Shown piece by piece: positions 6,764-14,926 of a DNA stretch of 23,340 nt. The translations under genes were made by a program, and so were the position numbers. Source of the stretch: CAZADH01 sp964483805. GTDB lineage: Bacteria; Muiribacteriota; Ozemobacteria; Ozemobacterales; Ozemobacteraceae. The notes below the pieces were generated by a model. It ran no database searches. It saw only the letters and a list, made by a program, of their open reading frames with translations, and was not told where the DNA came from. The stretch's first letter is position 1. Every line of letters starts with the position of its first letter. Where the stretch lies: the NCBI GenBank assembly GCA_964483805.1, contig CAZADH010000071.1, positions 1 through 23,340 on the forward strand, given 5' to 3'.

Positions 6764-6796
6764 CAACGCCGGCGGTGTCATCCACCGCCGGCGTTG
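6764..6796. terminator. Bidirectional hairpin between convergent genes
   Basis: A 14-bp perfect stem (CAACGCCGGCGGTG paired with CACCGCCGGCGTTG) with a five-base loop lies between two convergent stop codons. It lacks a T-run on either side, but stability and position make a shared terminator or mRNA end-stabiliser likely. Confidence 0.65.
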
Positions 6797-6805
6797 GCAG
6801 GTCTG

Positions 6806-6821
6806 GCCGGCTGCGGCCGGC
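6806..6821. terminator. Second hairpin of the convergent intergenic region
   Basis: GCCGGC-TGCG-GCCGGC, a 6-bp GC-only stem nine bases before the stop codon of the repeat lipoprotein (reading on plus). It probably acts together with the larger hairpin. Confidence 0.4.
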
Positions 6822-6830
6822 GCGGTCTCG

Positions 6831-9338
6831 TCAGTCGTCGAAGTCGATATCGAGCGGATTCAGCGCTGAGCGGCGTCGCGAGGGTGCGGCGAAATTGGGC
6901 AGATCCCAGTTGGTGAGGAAGGTGGACACCCCGCGTTGAATGTCGACGAAGCTCCAGTAGTGCACGACATTCTGCGTTCCCACGGTGGGCATCTGGAAAT
7001 ACGCGGCGCCAAAGGTCGGTGAACCGGAGGCAATGAACGGGGTCGTCGAGGCCATGATCGCCACAATGTACTTCACCCGGTCCGTTGTGGGGGTGAGGTT
7101 GGTCAAGCGGAACGTTCCCGCCGTCGACAGGGTGGTGGTCAGATCCTGGCCGACCTGGGTGGTAACCACGGGTGCCGGACTGCGGGCATCGAGGGACCAC
7201 TCCGTGCCGATCAAGGTCCCGGATGCGTTGTAGATGTCATACAATGTATATCTGTAAAGCATGGCGAAGGCGGGCGATGCAATCCCCGCCGGACTGTAAT
7301 ACCGGCCGCTGAGCGAACCACGGTTGACATCGACCGTCTGGGTGAGCACGAAGTCGAGTTTACTGGGCACCAGCGTCAGGCCGGCCGTGGCTGCCTGCAC
7401 GTTGAACGACACGGTGAGCGCATCCCAGCCGGAGCGAGAGAACGTGAGTTCGTAGGAACCGGCCTGGAGGTTTGAGAAGCTGAACCGACCGAGGTTGTCG
7501 GTCGAGGTGTTGCCGACGCCGCGCATGGTGCAGGTCACATACTCGAGGGGGGCTAGACTGTAGGCGTCGCGCACCGTCCCGGTGGCGAGGGCCAGGGTCG
7601 CTTGCTGGGCGACGATCTGGCGGGCGATGAGATACTCCTGGTTTGTGGGTGAAACCGTGCCGTCACCCAGCACCTGGAAGGTGAAGGTGGCCGGCACATA
7701 CTGCGGCGAACCGAGGGCGAGTGCAATGCGGTAGTTTCCGGGCGACAGGTTCTCGCTGGTGAAGTAGCCGCTGATGTTGGTGAGGGTGGTGACGGTGTTC
7801 GGATTGCCGGCGTTGAGCGGCCCGGTGATGGTGACATCGATATTGGGCAGCGCTTCGCGGTTGGTGTTGAGCATGACCCGGCCCGTCACCGACGTGCGCG
7901 GACCGAGTGTAATGACGGTGATCGGATCGTTGCCGCCGGTTACGCTGACGTTGTCCTGCAGGGCCAGGCCGTATCCCGTCATCGAGACCGAGAGGGTGTA
8001 GGTACCGACCGAGGTCTGCACCGAGAACGAACCGTCGGTCGCCGACCGTGCGATGGCAATCACGCTCGCGCCCGAGGCAATCTGAATCGAGGCGCCGCCG
8101 ATGGCTTGACCGTTGAGGTTGGTCACCGTGCCCCGCAGTTTGCCCTGAATGCCCACGCTGGTCATCAAAAATTCAGGCGCTGCCGGCACCACCGTGCCGT
8201 CGTTGAGGATCTGGAAGGTGTAGGTTGCTGCCCCATAGATCGGCGTCTCGGGAACGAGCGCGACGTTGTAGCGGCCGACGGCCAGATCCTGGAAGACGAA
8301 GACGCCCTCGACGTTGGTTTTGGTCGAATCCCGGCGCGTCCCGACACTGTCGTAGATGATCACATTGATGTTGGGGAGTGCCTCCCGCGTCGATGCCAAC
8401 AAAATGGTGCCGCGGACGGTGGAGCGAGGCCCGAGAGTGGCCATGATCAGGCGATCCTCGCCGGCGCCGACGGTGAATGCTTGTTGGAACACCGCGTAAC
8501 CGGCCATCGCCACATTCAGCGTGTAGGTGCCCGGCGGCACTTGCAGCGAGAACGTGCCGTCGTTACCGGTCGACACAATGGTCAAGGGCGTGACGCCGCT
8601 GACGACACTCACGGCCGCACCGTTGACCGGCAAGCCGGTCGGACTGTTGACGATCCCGTGCACCCGGCTCTCTTGACCACGCAACGACACCAACAACTGC
8701 GGGTTGGCAGGAGAGAGCGTGCCGTCGTTGAGAATCTGCACAACGTATGTCGCCGGCGCATACCGCGTGGCTTCTGCCGCCAGCGTCACGTCGTAGCGAC
8801 CGATCGCCAGGTCCTGAAACGTGAAGACGCCTTCGATGTTCGAGCGGGTCGCATCGATCAACAGACCCGTTGCATCGTAGATACGCACATCGATGTTGGC
8901 GAGAATCTCCTTGGTCGTACTCAACAGAACCTTGCCGGTCAGCGTCGATCGGGGGCCGAGCGTCGAGACGATGAGGCGATCCTCGATCGGCCCCAGGGTG
9001 AACGACTGCCGTGTGATGGCGTAGCCCACTTTGGCGACCGACAAGACGTAGTTTCCCGGGGCGAGGTTGAGCGCGAACGAACCATCGGTCGCCGTGGTCA
9101 CCAGGGCCACGGTGTTCGTACCGATCAACGCGCTGACGGCCGCGCTCTCGACCGGTTCACCGTCCTGATTGGTGACGACGCCGTGAATCCGGCTGGGCGT
9201 GGCGATGGCCGGACCGGCCGGCAATCCCTGCCAGAATCCGGTGTCACCGCCGCCCGAGCTCTTGCTGTTGCAACCGAGGGCGATCAACACCAGGCAGCTC
9301 AATAATGCGTAGAGTGCGTAGCGCTGCTGCGTCACCAT
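6831..9338 (-). CDS. Large lipoprotein with tandem carboxypeptidase-regulatory/Ig-like repeats
   Basis: 835 residues. The signal peptide ends in a lipobox, LALGC, with lipidated Cys23, followed by a Ser/Gly-rich tether. Three tandem units of about 175 residues follow (about 49-223, 224-398, 399-577). Each has a carboxypeptidase-regulatory-like domain (GVVTNxxGxPVxGAxV ... DGSFxLxxxPGxYxLxVxxxGY) and a second sandwich after TLGPRS(T/V). A fourth half-unit covers about 585-690. The tail (690-835) is different and ends in an acidic DIDFDD. Such arrays usually form rigid stalks or adhesin shafts. The ATG at 9338 has AGGAGGA a few bases upstream. It is the last gene of the operon, which places it with a secretin-based machine as a possible surface-exposed or periplasmic stalk; the function itself is not shown. 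Confidence 0.87.
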   Translation of the reverse strand: MVTQQRYALYALLSCLVLIALGCNSKSSGGGDTGFWQGLPAGPAIATPSRIHGVVTNQDGEPVESAAVSALIGTNTVALVTTATDGSFALNLAPGNYVLSVAKVGYAITRQSFTLGPIEDRLIVSTLGPRSTLTGKVLLSTTKEILANIDVRIYDATGLLIDATRSNIEGVFTFQDLAIGRYDVTLAAEATRYAPATYVVQILNDGTLSPANPQLLVSLRGQESRVHGIVNSPTGLPVNGAAVSVVSGVTPLTIVSTGNDGTFSLQVPPGTYTLNVAMAGYAVFQQAFTVGAGEDRLIMATLGPRSTVRGTILLASTREALPNINVIIYDSVGTRRDSTKTNVEGVFVFQDLAVGRYNVALVPETPIYGAATYTFQILNDGTVVPAAPEFLMTSVGIQGKLRGTVTNLNGQAIGGASIQIASGASVIAIARSATDGSFSVQTSVGTYTLSVSMTGYGLALQDNVSVTGGNDPITVITLGPRTSVTGRVMLNTNREALPNIDVTITGPLNAGNPNTVTTLTNISGYFTSENLSPGNYRIALALGSPQYVPATFTFQVLGDGTVSPTNQEYLIARQIVAQQATLALATGTVRDAYSLAPLEYVTCTMRGVGNTSTDNLGRFSFSNLQAGSYELTFSRSGWDALTVSFNVQAATAGLTLVPSKLDFVLTQTVDVNRGSLSGRYYSPAGIASPAFAMLYRYTLYDIYNASGTLIGTEWSLDARSPAPVVTTQVGQDLTTTLSTAGTFRLTNLTPTTDRVKYIVAIMASTTPFIASGSPTFGAAYFQMPTVGTQNVVHYWSFVDIQRGVSTFLTNWDLPNFAAPSRRRSALNPLDIDFDD

Positions 9339-9396
9339 GTCTTCCTCCTGTGTCCGCAGGTTGTATTGCTCGAGTATTGCATCCTGACGGACCGGA

Positions 9397-10050
9397 TCAT
9401 TGTCCGCTCCCGGTCGATTGGGAGTAGGTGTTGCTGATGGTCACCTGGGTCATGAGGTTGATCTCGTTGCCGTTGATGTCGCGACCGTGCAGGGCGATTT
9501 TGGCGAGGATCGGGGCGAGATCGTCGGCCTGGGAGGTCGTTCCCGACATCAGCGCATTCAGCACCTGCCACGAGACCACTTCGAGTTGCGTCCAACCAAC
9601 GGCTTTGAGCGCGTCGGGTTCCGAGGTCTCCGGACCCGAACCGCCGGACGTGTTCACGTCGAAAATCGTGCCGCCGCGCAGTGCTGCGGAAGTCTGCACG
9701 GCGTTGGCGCCGCCGATCTGGGCGGCGGAGATCTGCTGATTCAACGTCCCCGAGAAGTCGTACGCGCCCTGGTTAACCGCCTTGCCCGTGCGGTCGTAGT
9801 AGCGGATCACATAGGTGTCGAGAAAGACCGACACCCCGTTGGTGATGTTGTAGAAGATGCGCAGCGGCGGCACGGTGATCTGGGCATTGCTGCCAGATGT
9901 CACATTGGCCATGATCGTGGTCGGCGCCTGACCGATCACGTGGATGTCCGAAGTCGGGCTGAAAATGCCGCCCGGCGAGTTCTGACAGCCGACCAACGAA
10001 ACGACCCACAGGAACGCGAGTGCGGTGCCGAAGCGGAAGGTGGTGCTCAT
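9397..10050 (-). CDS. Small lipoprotein of the pilus-type operon
   Basis: 217 residues with a signal peptide ending LVGC (lipobox, Cys22). The rest is mixed beta strand with a region after about residue 165 (VVSWQVLNALMSGTTSQADDLAPILAKI in part) that looks helical, then DINGNEI near the end. I recognise no family. The start at 10050 has AGGAG eight bases upstream and lies 17 bases after the secretin barrel gene. The position directly after the secretin suggests a pilotin-like or secretin-associated lipoprotein, by context only. Confidence 0.75.
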   Translation of the reverse strand: MSTTFRFGTALAFLWVVSLVGCQNSPGGIFSPTSDIHVIGQAPTTIMANVTSGSNAQITVPPLRIFYNITNGVSVFLDTYVIRYYDRTGKAVNQGAYDFSGTLNQQISAAQIGGANAVQTSAALRGGTIFDVNTSGGSGPETSEPDALKAVGWTQLEVVSWQVLNALMSGTTSQADDLAPILAKIALHGRDINGNEINLMTQVTISNTYSQSTGSGQ

Positions 10051-10067
10051 GACAGCGACTCCTGGTG

Positions 10068-11111
10068 TCAGCTCTGCTGCTTGCCGATCAACCGACGCAG
10101 GGCCGGCGACTCGCTGGCGATGGTCGGGGCGTGGCGGTCGACCGCCTCGCGCAAGCGCTCCGGAGTGTCGGCACTGGTGATGATGTTCGGGGTGATGAAC
10201 ACCACCAGCTCCGACCGTTTCGATGACTGGGTCTTGCGGGCAAATGCCTTCTTCAACATCGGGATCTTGTTGAAAATCGGTACCGATTCGTTGTCGGCCG
10301 AGCGGTTCTCGGTGATGAGACCGCCCAGGATCAGCGTCTCGCCGTCTCTCACGATCACTTCGGTCTCGGCCTTGCGGGTCTCGGTCCAGGGCGCGCTGTT
10401 GGGGACAATGCTGACCACCGCGGTGATCTCGGGGCGCAAGCGCAGCCGCATCGTGCCGTCGTCGTAGATCGTCGGCGTGACGTCGAGGGTGATCGGCACA
10501 TTCTCGAACTTCGTCTCGGTCACGGTATACGGTGGGTTGCCGCCCTGGGCCGGATACGTCGTGGTCGTGTTGTATGGAATCTTCTGGCCCACAGTGATCT
10601 GGGCGTTGCGACCGTTCATCGCCGTTACCTTCGGGTTCGACAGCGAGCGGGCCCGCTTGTTGCTCTTGAGGCTGCGCAACAGCATGGTGAAGTGCTCGCT
10701 GTTGAGCGTGCCGAACTTGAGGGCCCCGTTGCCGGCCGTGACACCGGTCATGTGATCGTATTGAAACAGCGGTTCGGTGCGGCCCAACTGCGTGACCACC
10801 GTCGACCAGTCGATGCCGGTCGAGTTGTCTTCAGAAAGCGCAATGTCGAAAATCTGGGCTTCGATGAGTACCTGCTTGGGCGGTACGTCAATACTGCGTA
10901 TGATCTGTTCGATTCTCGCCAGATTGCCGGGCGTGTCACGAATCAACAGTGTCAGTTCGTCTGGGGCGGCGCCGCCGGCTGCCGGGGTCTGCGCCACGCC
11001 GGCCGCGGTGCAACCGATGAGCGCGGCCACGCACAGCAGCGTCGCGAAACGCCGCGCGAAGCCCCGCCGGGCGGCTCGGATTCCGAACAGAACGAGGGCA
11101 GATGTAAGCAT
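10068..11111 (-). CDS. Secretin barrel protein lacking most N domains (PilQ/GspD C-terminal part)
   Basis: 347 residues. The N-terminus is a signal peptide (hydrophobic core about 22-34, ALIGC, which may be a lipobox). Mature sequence begins with the second half of an N domain (ELTLLIRDTPGNLARIEQIIRSID), then VLIEAQIFDI, the standard lead into the secretin domain. The barrel carries SNPKVTAMNGRNAQITVG, VTPTIYDDG, and the signature SVPIFNKIPMLKKAF ... ELVVFITPNII near 275-315. Usual PilQ proteins are 600-750 residues because N0 and N1 precede the barrel; here those are in the gene just upstream, 35 bases away and in a different frame. It should assemble the outer-membrane pore. No strong Shine-Dalgarno is seen. 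A simple frameshift is unlikely because a complete new signal peptide lies between the two halves. Confidence 0.88.
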   Translation of the reverse strand: MLTSALVLFGIRAARRGFARRFATLLCVAALIGCTAAGVAQTPAAGGAAPDELTLLIRDTPGNLARIEQIIRSIDVPPKQVLIEAQIFDIALSEDNSTGIDWSTVVTQLGRTEPLFQYDHMTGVTAGNGALKFGTLNSEHFTMLLRSLKSNKRARSLSNPKVTAMNGRNAQITVGQKIPYNTTTTYPAQGGNPPYTVTETKFENVPITLDVTPTIYDDGTMRLRLRPEITAVVSIVPNSAPWTETRKAETEVIVRDGETLILGGLITENRSADNESVPIFNKIPMLKKAFARKTQSSKRSELVVFITPNIITSADTPERLREAVDRHAPTIASESPALRRLIGKQQS

Positions 11112-11146
11112 ACGTCGTATTCTCTTTCGCTGGCAGTCGCTGACCG

Positions 11147-13396
11147 TTACTTGGTGCGCCGATTGACGTCGACGATCTGTTTTTCGGGGTTGAAATCGGG
11201 CAGTGCCAGCCGGATCGAGTTGATCAGCGTGGCCTTGTCGATGTACTTGATCTTGAAGATCCGTTCCTCGGTGTAACCCTTGGCACCCCCACCCTGATCG
11301 AAGTCCATCGCCGCGATGATGCGGGCGATCTCTTCGAGTTTGCGGCGGGGGGCGGTGACGATCAGCGCGTTGGCCCGGTCGTCGAGAATGACGTTGGCCC
11401 GGCGCGTCGTCGGGGCGCCGCGCGGTCCTGTCAATACAGAGTATGTCGGAGCGACAGTCGGGGCTGCCGGGGTCGAGAGGTCGATCGCATCACTGCCGCT
11501 GCCCACAGCGCTGCCCGCACCGGCCTGGCCACCCATCATCGCCGGGTCGGCCGGCACCGGTGCCGCATAGGTCGGCACGGCGACCGGCGGCGCGTCGTCC
11601 TGACCGAGACAGTTCTCGACGAGGCGCAACAGATCGACGGCCCGCACGTGCTTGATGAAGAAGATCATCGTTTCCGGCGGTTCGTCGCCCTTCTGGAGCA
11701 CCCAGACGATCCCGTCCTTGACGTCATACGAGTAGTCGTTGCCCTTCAAAATCACGTCGAGCGCGGTGCCAACGGCCACATTGTCGAGACGCACGGTCGT
11801 GCGCCCGACGATCGGTTTGCGGCTGACGATGTTCAGTTCCGCCTTCTCGGCGATAATGCGGGCGATGTCGGCAATCTCGGCGTCTTTGAAGTTCAACGAA
11901 ACCTTGATGTCGTTGAGGCTGCGCAATTTGTTGGGCGAGTCTGGGGTGATGGCCACGGCGTGGGCCGGTTCATTCGCGGGGCGGGCCGGCCGCTCGACCG
12001 CTTCAGGAAACAACGGTTTCGACAACCGCGCCAGGGGTGCCGCGACGACCGGGGCAGCCCGTTCGCCAGGAACCTGAACGACGGGCGCGGGGATCGCCGG
12101 GGCGATCGGCGGCGATGCGGCGGCGGGTTCGCTGGGCGGGGGCGGCGCTTTCGGAGCCTGCGGCGGTTCGGGTTGCTCGGCCGGTTTCGGCGCCGGCGCT
12201 ACGGTCGGTGCCGCGGCCCGCAGGAGCGCGCTTGCAGCGGCGCTGGTGCGCGTCGTTCGCGTGGTCACCGTGACCTCTTCGCCGTTCTTGCCGGGAACGG
12301 TGCGCGTGGTCGTCGTGGTGACCACGGTTTCGGGGGCAGAGACCCGGCTTCGGGTCGACACTGTTGCCGACACCGGCGGCGGTGCAACCACCTCGGTGCG
12401 CACTTCGCGCTCGATGCGCGGTTTCGCCGCGACGACGGGGGGCGTCCGCTCGGTCGTTGCCGGGACGGGGGCGGGGGCGCTCACCGCAGGCCGCGACGTC
12501 GGTTCGGGTTTCGGGGTCGGGGCCGGGGCCGGGGATTGCGCCGGCCGCGGAGCCGGGGTCGCCGGCAACACTGTGGTTGGTGCCGGATCCGTTGACGACG
12601 GCATGTTGCCGGGGGCGGCCTTGAGCGGCGCGCGCGCACTCGGTGCGGCCGCCGGTGCCACCGGCTCGCTGCGCGGTGCCGGTGCGAGTTTCGCCACGGT
12701 TGTCGGTGGATTGACCGCGGGTTCGACCGGCGCGGGTGGCTCGATGGGGGCGGCCGGGACCACACCTTCGGTGGGGCGCGGACCGGGTTGGGTGGCCGGT
12801 TTTTCGGCCGGCCGCGCCTCACCGGTGCGGGCCAGAATCAGCACCGGTCGCGGACCCTCGCTGCTCTTGGGCGCCGGTTTCTCCGTCGGTGTCGGCGGTA
12901 CCGGGGCGACGGGGGCCGGCGTGACCTCAGGCTTGGCAGCAGGAGGCGAGGAAACAGTGGCAACCGCAGACGCAGCGGGAGCGGCGGGAGTCTCTGGAGC
13001 CGCAGGCGCCACGGCGATCGGCGTCTCGACCACGGGTGCGGCCGGCGCGATACTCTCACTGCGACTGAGGCACGCATCGATGTCGCGCCGCCACCGCGAC
13101 GCTTCCTCGGCTTTGCCAGCTTCGTTCAGCAGCGCGCAGACGCGGATGCCGCGTTCGGTCAGTTCCTGCGCGAGGACCGCTTCGTCGGTCTGTTTCTGCA
13201 GCAGTCCGCGCTGCAACTTGATGGCGCCCTCGGTGTCGCTCTCGAACAACAGCTTGGCGAGGCGGTCGGTGACCTGTCGATGCAACAGGGTGAGCGCAGG
13301 CGAGGCGCCCTGGCCCAGCAACATCGGCGCCGGGCCGAAGCACACGGCGACCAGCAGCAGAACGGTCATACTGACTTGGATTCTACGGATTGACAT
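11147..13396 (-). CDS. Secretin N-domain protein with long Pro/Ala-rich linker (PilQ N-terminal part)
   Basis: 749 residues. Residues 1-30 form a signal peptide, 31-112 a helical region, and about 115-480 a Pro/Ala/Thr-rich low-complexity linker. An N0/STN domain follows (about 488-560: VSLNFKDAEIADIARIIAEK), then a NolW-type N1 domain (about 565-690) interrupted by a Gly/Pro-rich loop. Then comes only the first half of a further N domain (from about 705: RIFKIKYIDKATLINSIRL), ending at RRTK. No secretin barrel is present. The missing half-domain and barrel are in the next gene. The ATG at 13396 lies inside the end of the upstream PilP-like gene (14-base overlap) with GAGGAG ten bases before it. 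The long linker would let the N domains reach far from whatever holds the N-terminal region. Confidence 0.85.
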   Translation of the reverse strand: MSIRRIQVSMTVLLLVAVCFGPAPMLLGQGASPALTLLHRQVTDRLAKLLFESDTEGAIKLQRGLLQKQTDEAVLAQELTERGIRVCALLNEAGKAEEASRWRRDIDACLSRSESIAPAAPVVETPIAVAPAAPETPAAPAASAVATVSSPPAAKPEVTPAPVAPVPPTPTEKPAPKSSEGPRPVLILARTGEARPAEKPATQPGPRPTEGVVPAAPIEPPAPVEPAVNPPTTVAKLAPAPRSEPVAPAAAPSARAPLKAAPGNMPSSTDPAPTTVLPATPAPRPAQSPAPAPTPKPEPTSRPAVSAPAPVPATTERTPPVVAAKPRIEREVRTEVVAPPPVSATVSTRSRVSAPETVVTTTTTRTVPGKNGEEVTVTTRTTRTSAAASALLRAAAPTVAPAPKPAEQPEPPQAPKAPPPPSEPAAASPPIAPAIPAPVVQVPGERAAPVVAAPLARLSKPLFPEAVERPARPANEPAHAVAITPDSPNKLRSLNDIKVSLNFKDAEIADIARIIAEKAELNIVSRKPIVGRTTVRLDNVAVGTALDVILKGNDYSYDVKDGIVWVLQKGDEPPETMIFFIKHVRAVDLLRLVENCLGQDDAPPVAVPTYAAPVPADPAMMGGQAGAGSAVGSGSDAIDLSTPAAPTVAPTYSVLTGPRGAPTTRRANVILDDRANALIVTAPRRKLEEIARIIAAMDFDQGGGAKGYTEERIFKIKYIDKATLINSIRLALPDFNPEKQIVDVNRRTK

Positions 13397-14315
13397 AGAC
13401 TACGTGCTCCTCGCCGTCGCCCTTTAGAACCACGGAGTTGCGGGTGATCTTTCTGACCCGGAAACCACTGCAGAAATCGCCGGCGCGAACGATCGTGCCG
13501 TCGAGAATCGCCATGTGATCGCGATCCGATGAGATCATGACCCCGGTCAATCGTGGCAGTCGTGCTCGGGGTTTCGGTCTGAACGTGGGTGGCTCGGTTT
13601 CGAGAATGTCGGTGTCGTCACCCGACCCGGCCGGAGTGAGTTGCGGGGTCTCGACGATCGGTTGCGATGCCGACACCACCACGGGTTCGTGGAAGTCGGG
13701 CAACGTGGCGATCTCGGGGTCGGTCGCACTGCCGGAACCCTGACTGGTGGCGGCGATTGGGTCGACGACCGGTGTGGTCGGCCCCACCACGGCGACGGTG
13801 TCGGGAGAGGCGCGGTCGGAACCGGGCTCCGTGGTCGTGCCGGTGGAGGCGCTGTTGGTCGCTGTCGGGTCGGGCAGGGCGGTGACCGCACTGGGACGGG
13901 GTTCGGTGCGTGGTTTGTCGAGTTCGCGGGCCGGCACCGGCACGAACACATCGCGCATCAGCGCCCAGTGACGCTTGATGCCGGATTCGATCCGACCCGG
14001 CACCATTGCGGCTACCGAGGCCACCGGCAGATCGGCGCCCACCGAGCCGACGACGGTCGGGACTTCGGCAATACTGCTGCCGGCGTCGATGCGGGCGGGC
14101 GCCGTCGGGGTGTCAGCGAGCAGCGGCGAAAGTGAAGCCATCGAAGTGCCGAGTAGAGAAATACCTTGTATTGCATCGAGCGGGCGGGCGCTGGTGCTCG
14201 ATGGACTGGTGTCCTGGCCGGTGACCGGCATGGTGCGGGCGATCAAGAGAACGACGGCGAGGCACGCCAGCACGCGCATGGCCCCGTTCCAGGTATAGAC
14301 CTCACGCCGTTCCAT
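13383..14315 (-). CDS. PilP/GspC-like inner-membrane alignment protein
   Basis: 310 residues: a single N-terminal membrane segment (about 13-29), a long Pro/Thr/Ser-rich periplasmic linker (about 35-245), and a small C-terminal beta domain (about 253-310: TGVMISSDRDHMAILDG ... VRKITRNSVVLKGDGEEHVVYV). The last domain matches the pattern of PilP/GspC homology regions, which dock on secretin N domains. The family call rests on this fold pattern plus position between PilO and the secretin genes. The ATG at 14315 is preferred over a GTG at 14321, because GGGAG sits seven bases before the ATG but only one base from the GTG; the GTG would overlap the PilO stop by four bases. The gene runs 14 bases into the start of the secretin N-domain gene. 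Confidence 0.72.
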   Translation of the reverse strand: MERREVYTWNGAMRVLACLAVVLLIARTMPVTGQDTSPSSTSARPLDAIQGISLLGTSMASLSPLLADTPTAPARIDAGSSIAEVPTVVGSVGADLPVASVAAMVPGRIESGIKRHWALMRDVFVPVPARELDKPRTEPRPSAVTALPDPTATNSASTGTTTEPGSDRASPDTVAVVGPTTPVVDPIAATSQGSGSATDPEIATLPDFHEPVVVSASQPIVETPQLTPAGSGDDTDILETEPPTFRPKPRARLPRLTGVMISSDRDHMAILDGTIVRAGDFCSGFRVRKITRNSVVLKGDGEEHVVYVNP

Positions 14316-14317
14316 CG

Positions 14318-14881
14318 TCACTCTCCCGCCATGATGAACGTCTTGACCCGCAGCGTCGTCGTCGGTTGCGTCTCGGCGCCGCCGGCCTTGATGTCAATGC
14401 CGGTCACTTCCACGAGCCGGGGCAGGTTCTCGAGGTTCTCGAGATACTGACCGATCATCGGAAAAGTGCCACGGATGCGCAGGCTCATCTCCCGTTCCTC
14501 ATAGCGGATCTCGGCTTTGGCATCGCCCTGCGTAATGGTCTCGACCTTCTCCTGCCCGGCCTGCGGGCTGATGAGATCGAAGCGGAAATTGATCTTGGGG
14601 GCGACCATGATGATCTGGTCGAGCAACAGACCGATCTGGCTGCGTTTGGGCAACTGCTCCTGCAGGGTCTTGATCAACTGCCGCGACCCGGCCAGTTCCT
14701 TTTCGAGAGCCGGGATCTTGGCCTTTGCCGCCCGTGCCAGTTCAACCTCGTTGAGTCGGTCGTTGGTTTCGGCACGCATGGCAATGATCTGCATGGCCCG
14801 GGCCGGATGTTCGAAGAAATAGTCGTAGCCGATCAGAGCAAGTGCCAGCACGAAGACCACGACGATCTTTTCATTCTGCAT
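14318..14881 (-). CDS. pilO: PilO, type IV pilus inner-membrane alignment subunit
   Basis: 187 residues with the PilO plan: one membrane helix (about 5-22), a periplasmic coiled coil (about 38-85, heptads of Leu/Ala with KELAGSRQLIKTLQEQL), and a ferredoxin-like domain (about 90-187: INFRFDLISPQ ... LSLRIRGTFPMIGQYLENLENLPRLVEVTGIDI in pieces). PilO pairs with PilN and links to PilP in pilus machines; GspM plays the same role in type II secretion. AAGGAG lies nine bases before the ATG. The gene follows the PilM-PilN fusion by 45 bases. Confidence 0.88.
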   Translation of the reverse strand: MQNEKIVVVFVLALALIGYDYFFEHPARAMQIIAMRAETNDRLNEVELARAAKAKIPALEKELAGSRQLIKTLQEQLPKRSQIGLLLDQIIMVAPKINFRFDLISPQAGQEKVETITQGDAKAEIRYEEREMSLRIRGTFPMIGQYLENLENLPRLVEVTGIDIKAGGAETQPTTTLRVKTFIMAGE

Positions 14882-14926
14882 CGCTGCTGGCTCCTTCCTT
14901 TTGCTCGAGGTGTTCCGGTTGGTGGC

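Noticed and set aside
7000..9200. Regularly spaced repeated DNA that could suggest a repeat array
   Set aside because: The repeats are long (about 525 bp), diverged and in frame, explained by duplicated protein domains. There are no short identical repeats with spacers, so this is not CRISPR.
8106..9305. Plus-strand open frame of about 399 codons
   Set aside because: Antisense shadow of the repeat lipoprotein; its apparent repeats only reflect those of the real gene.
11112..11146. Possible frameshift or stop readthrough joining the two secretin genes
   Set aside because: The second gene is in another frame and begins with a complete signal peptide of about 45 residues not expected in an intact secretin, so a single-base error does not restore one gene.
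12246..13427. Gly/Ala-rich plus-strand open frame that looks like a PE_PGRS-type protein
   Set aside because: It is the reverse complement of the Pro/Ala-rich linker of the secretin N-domain protein; the real frame has a signal peptide and recognisable domains.
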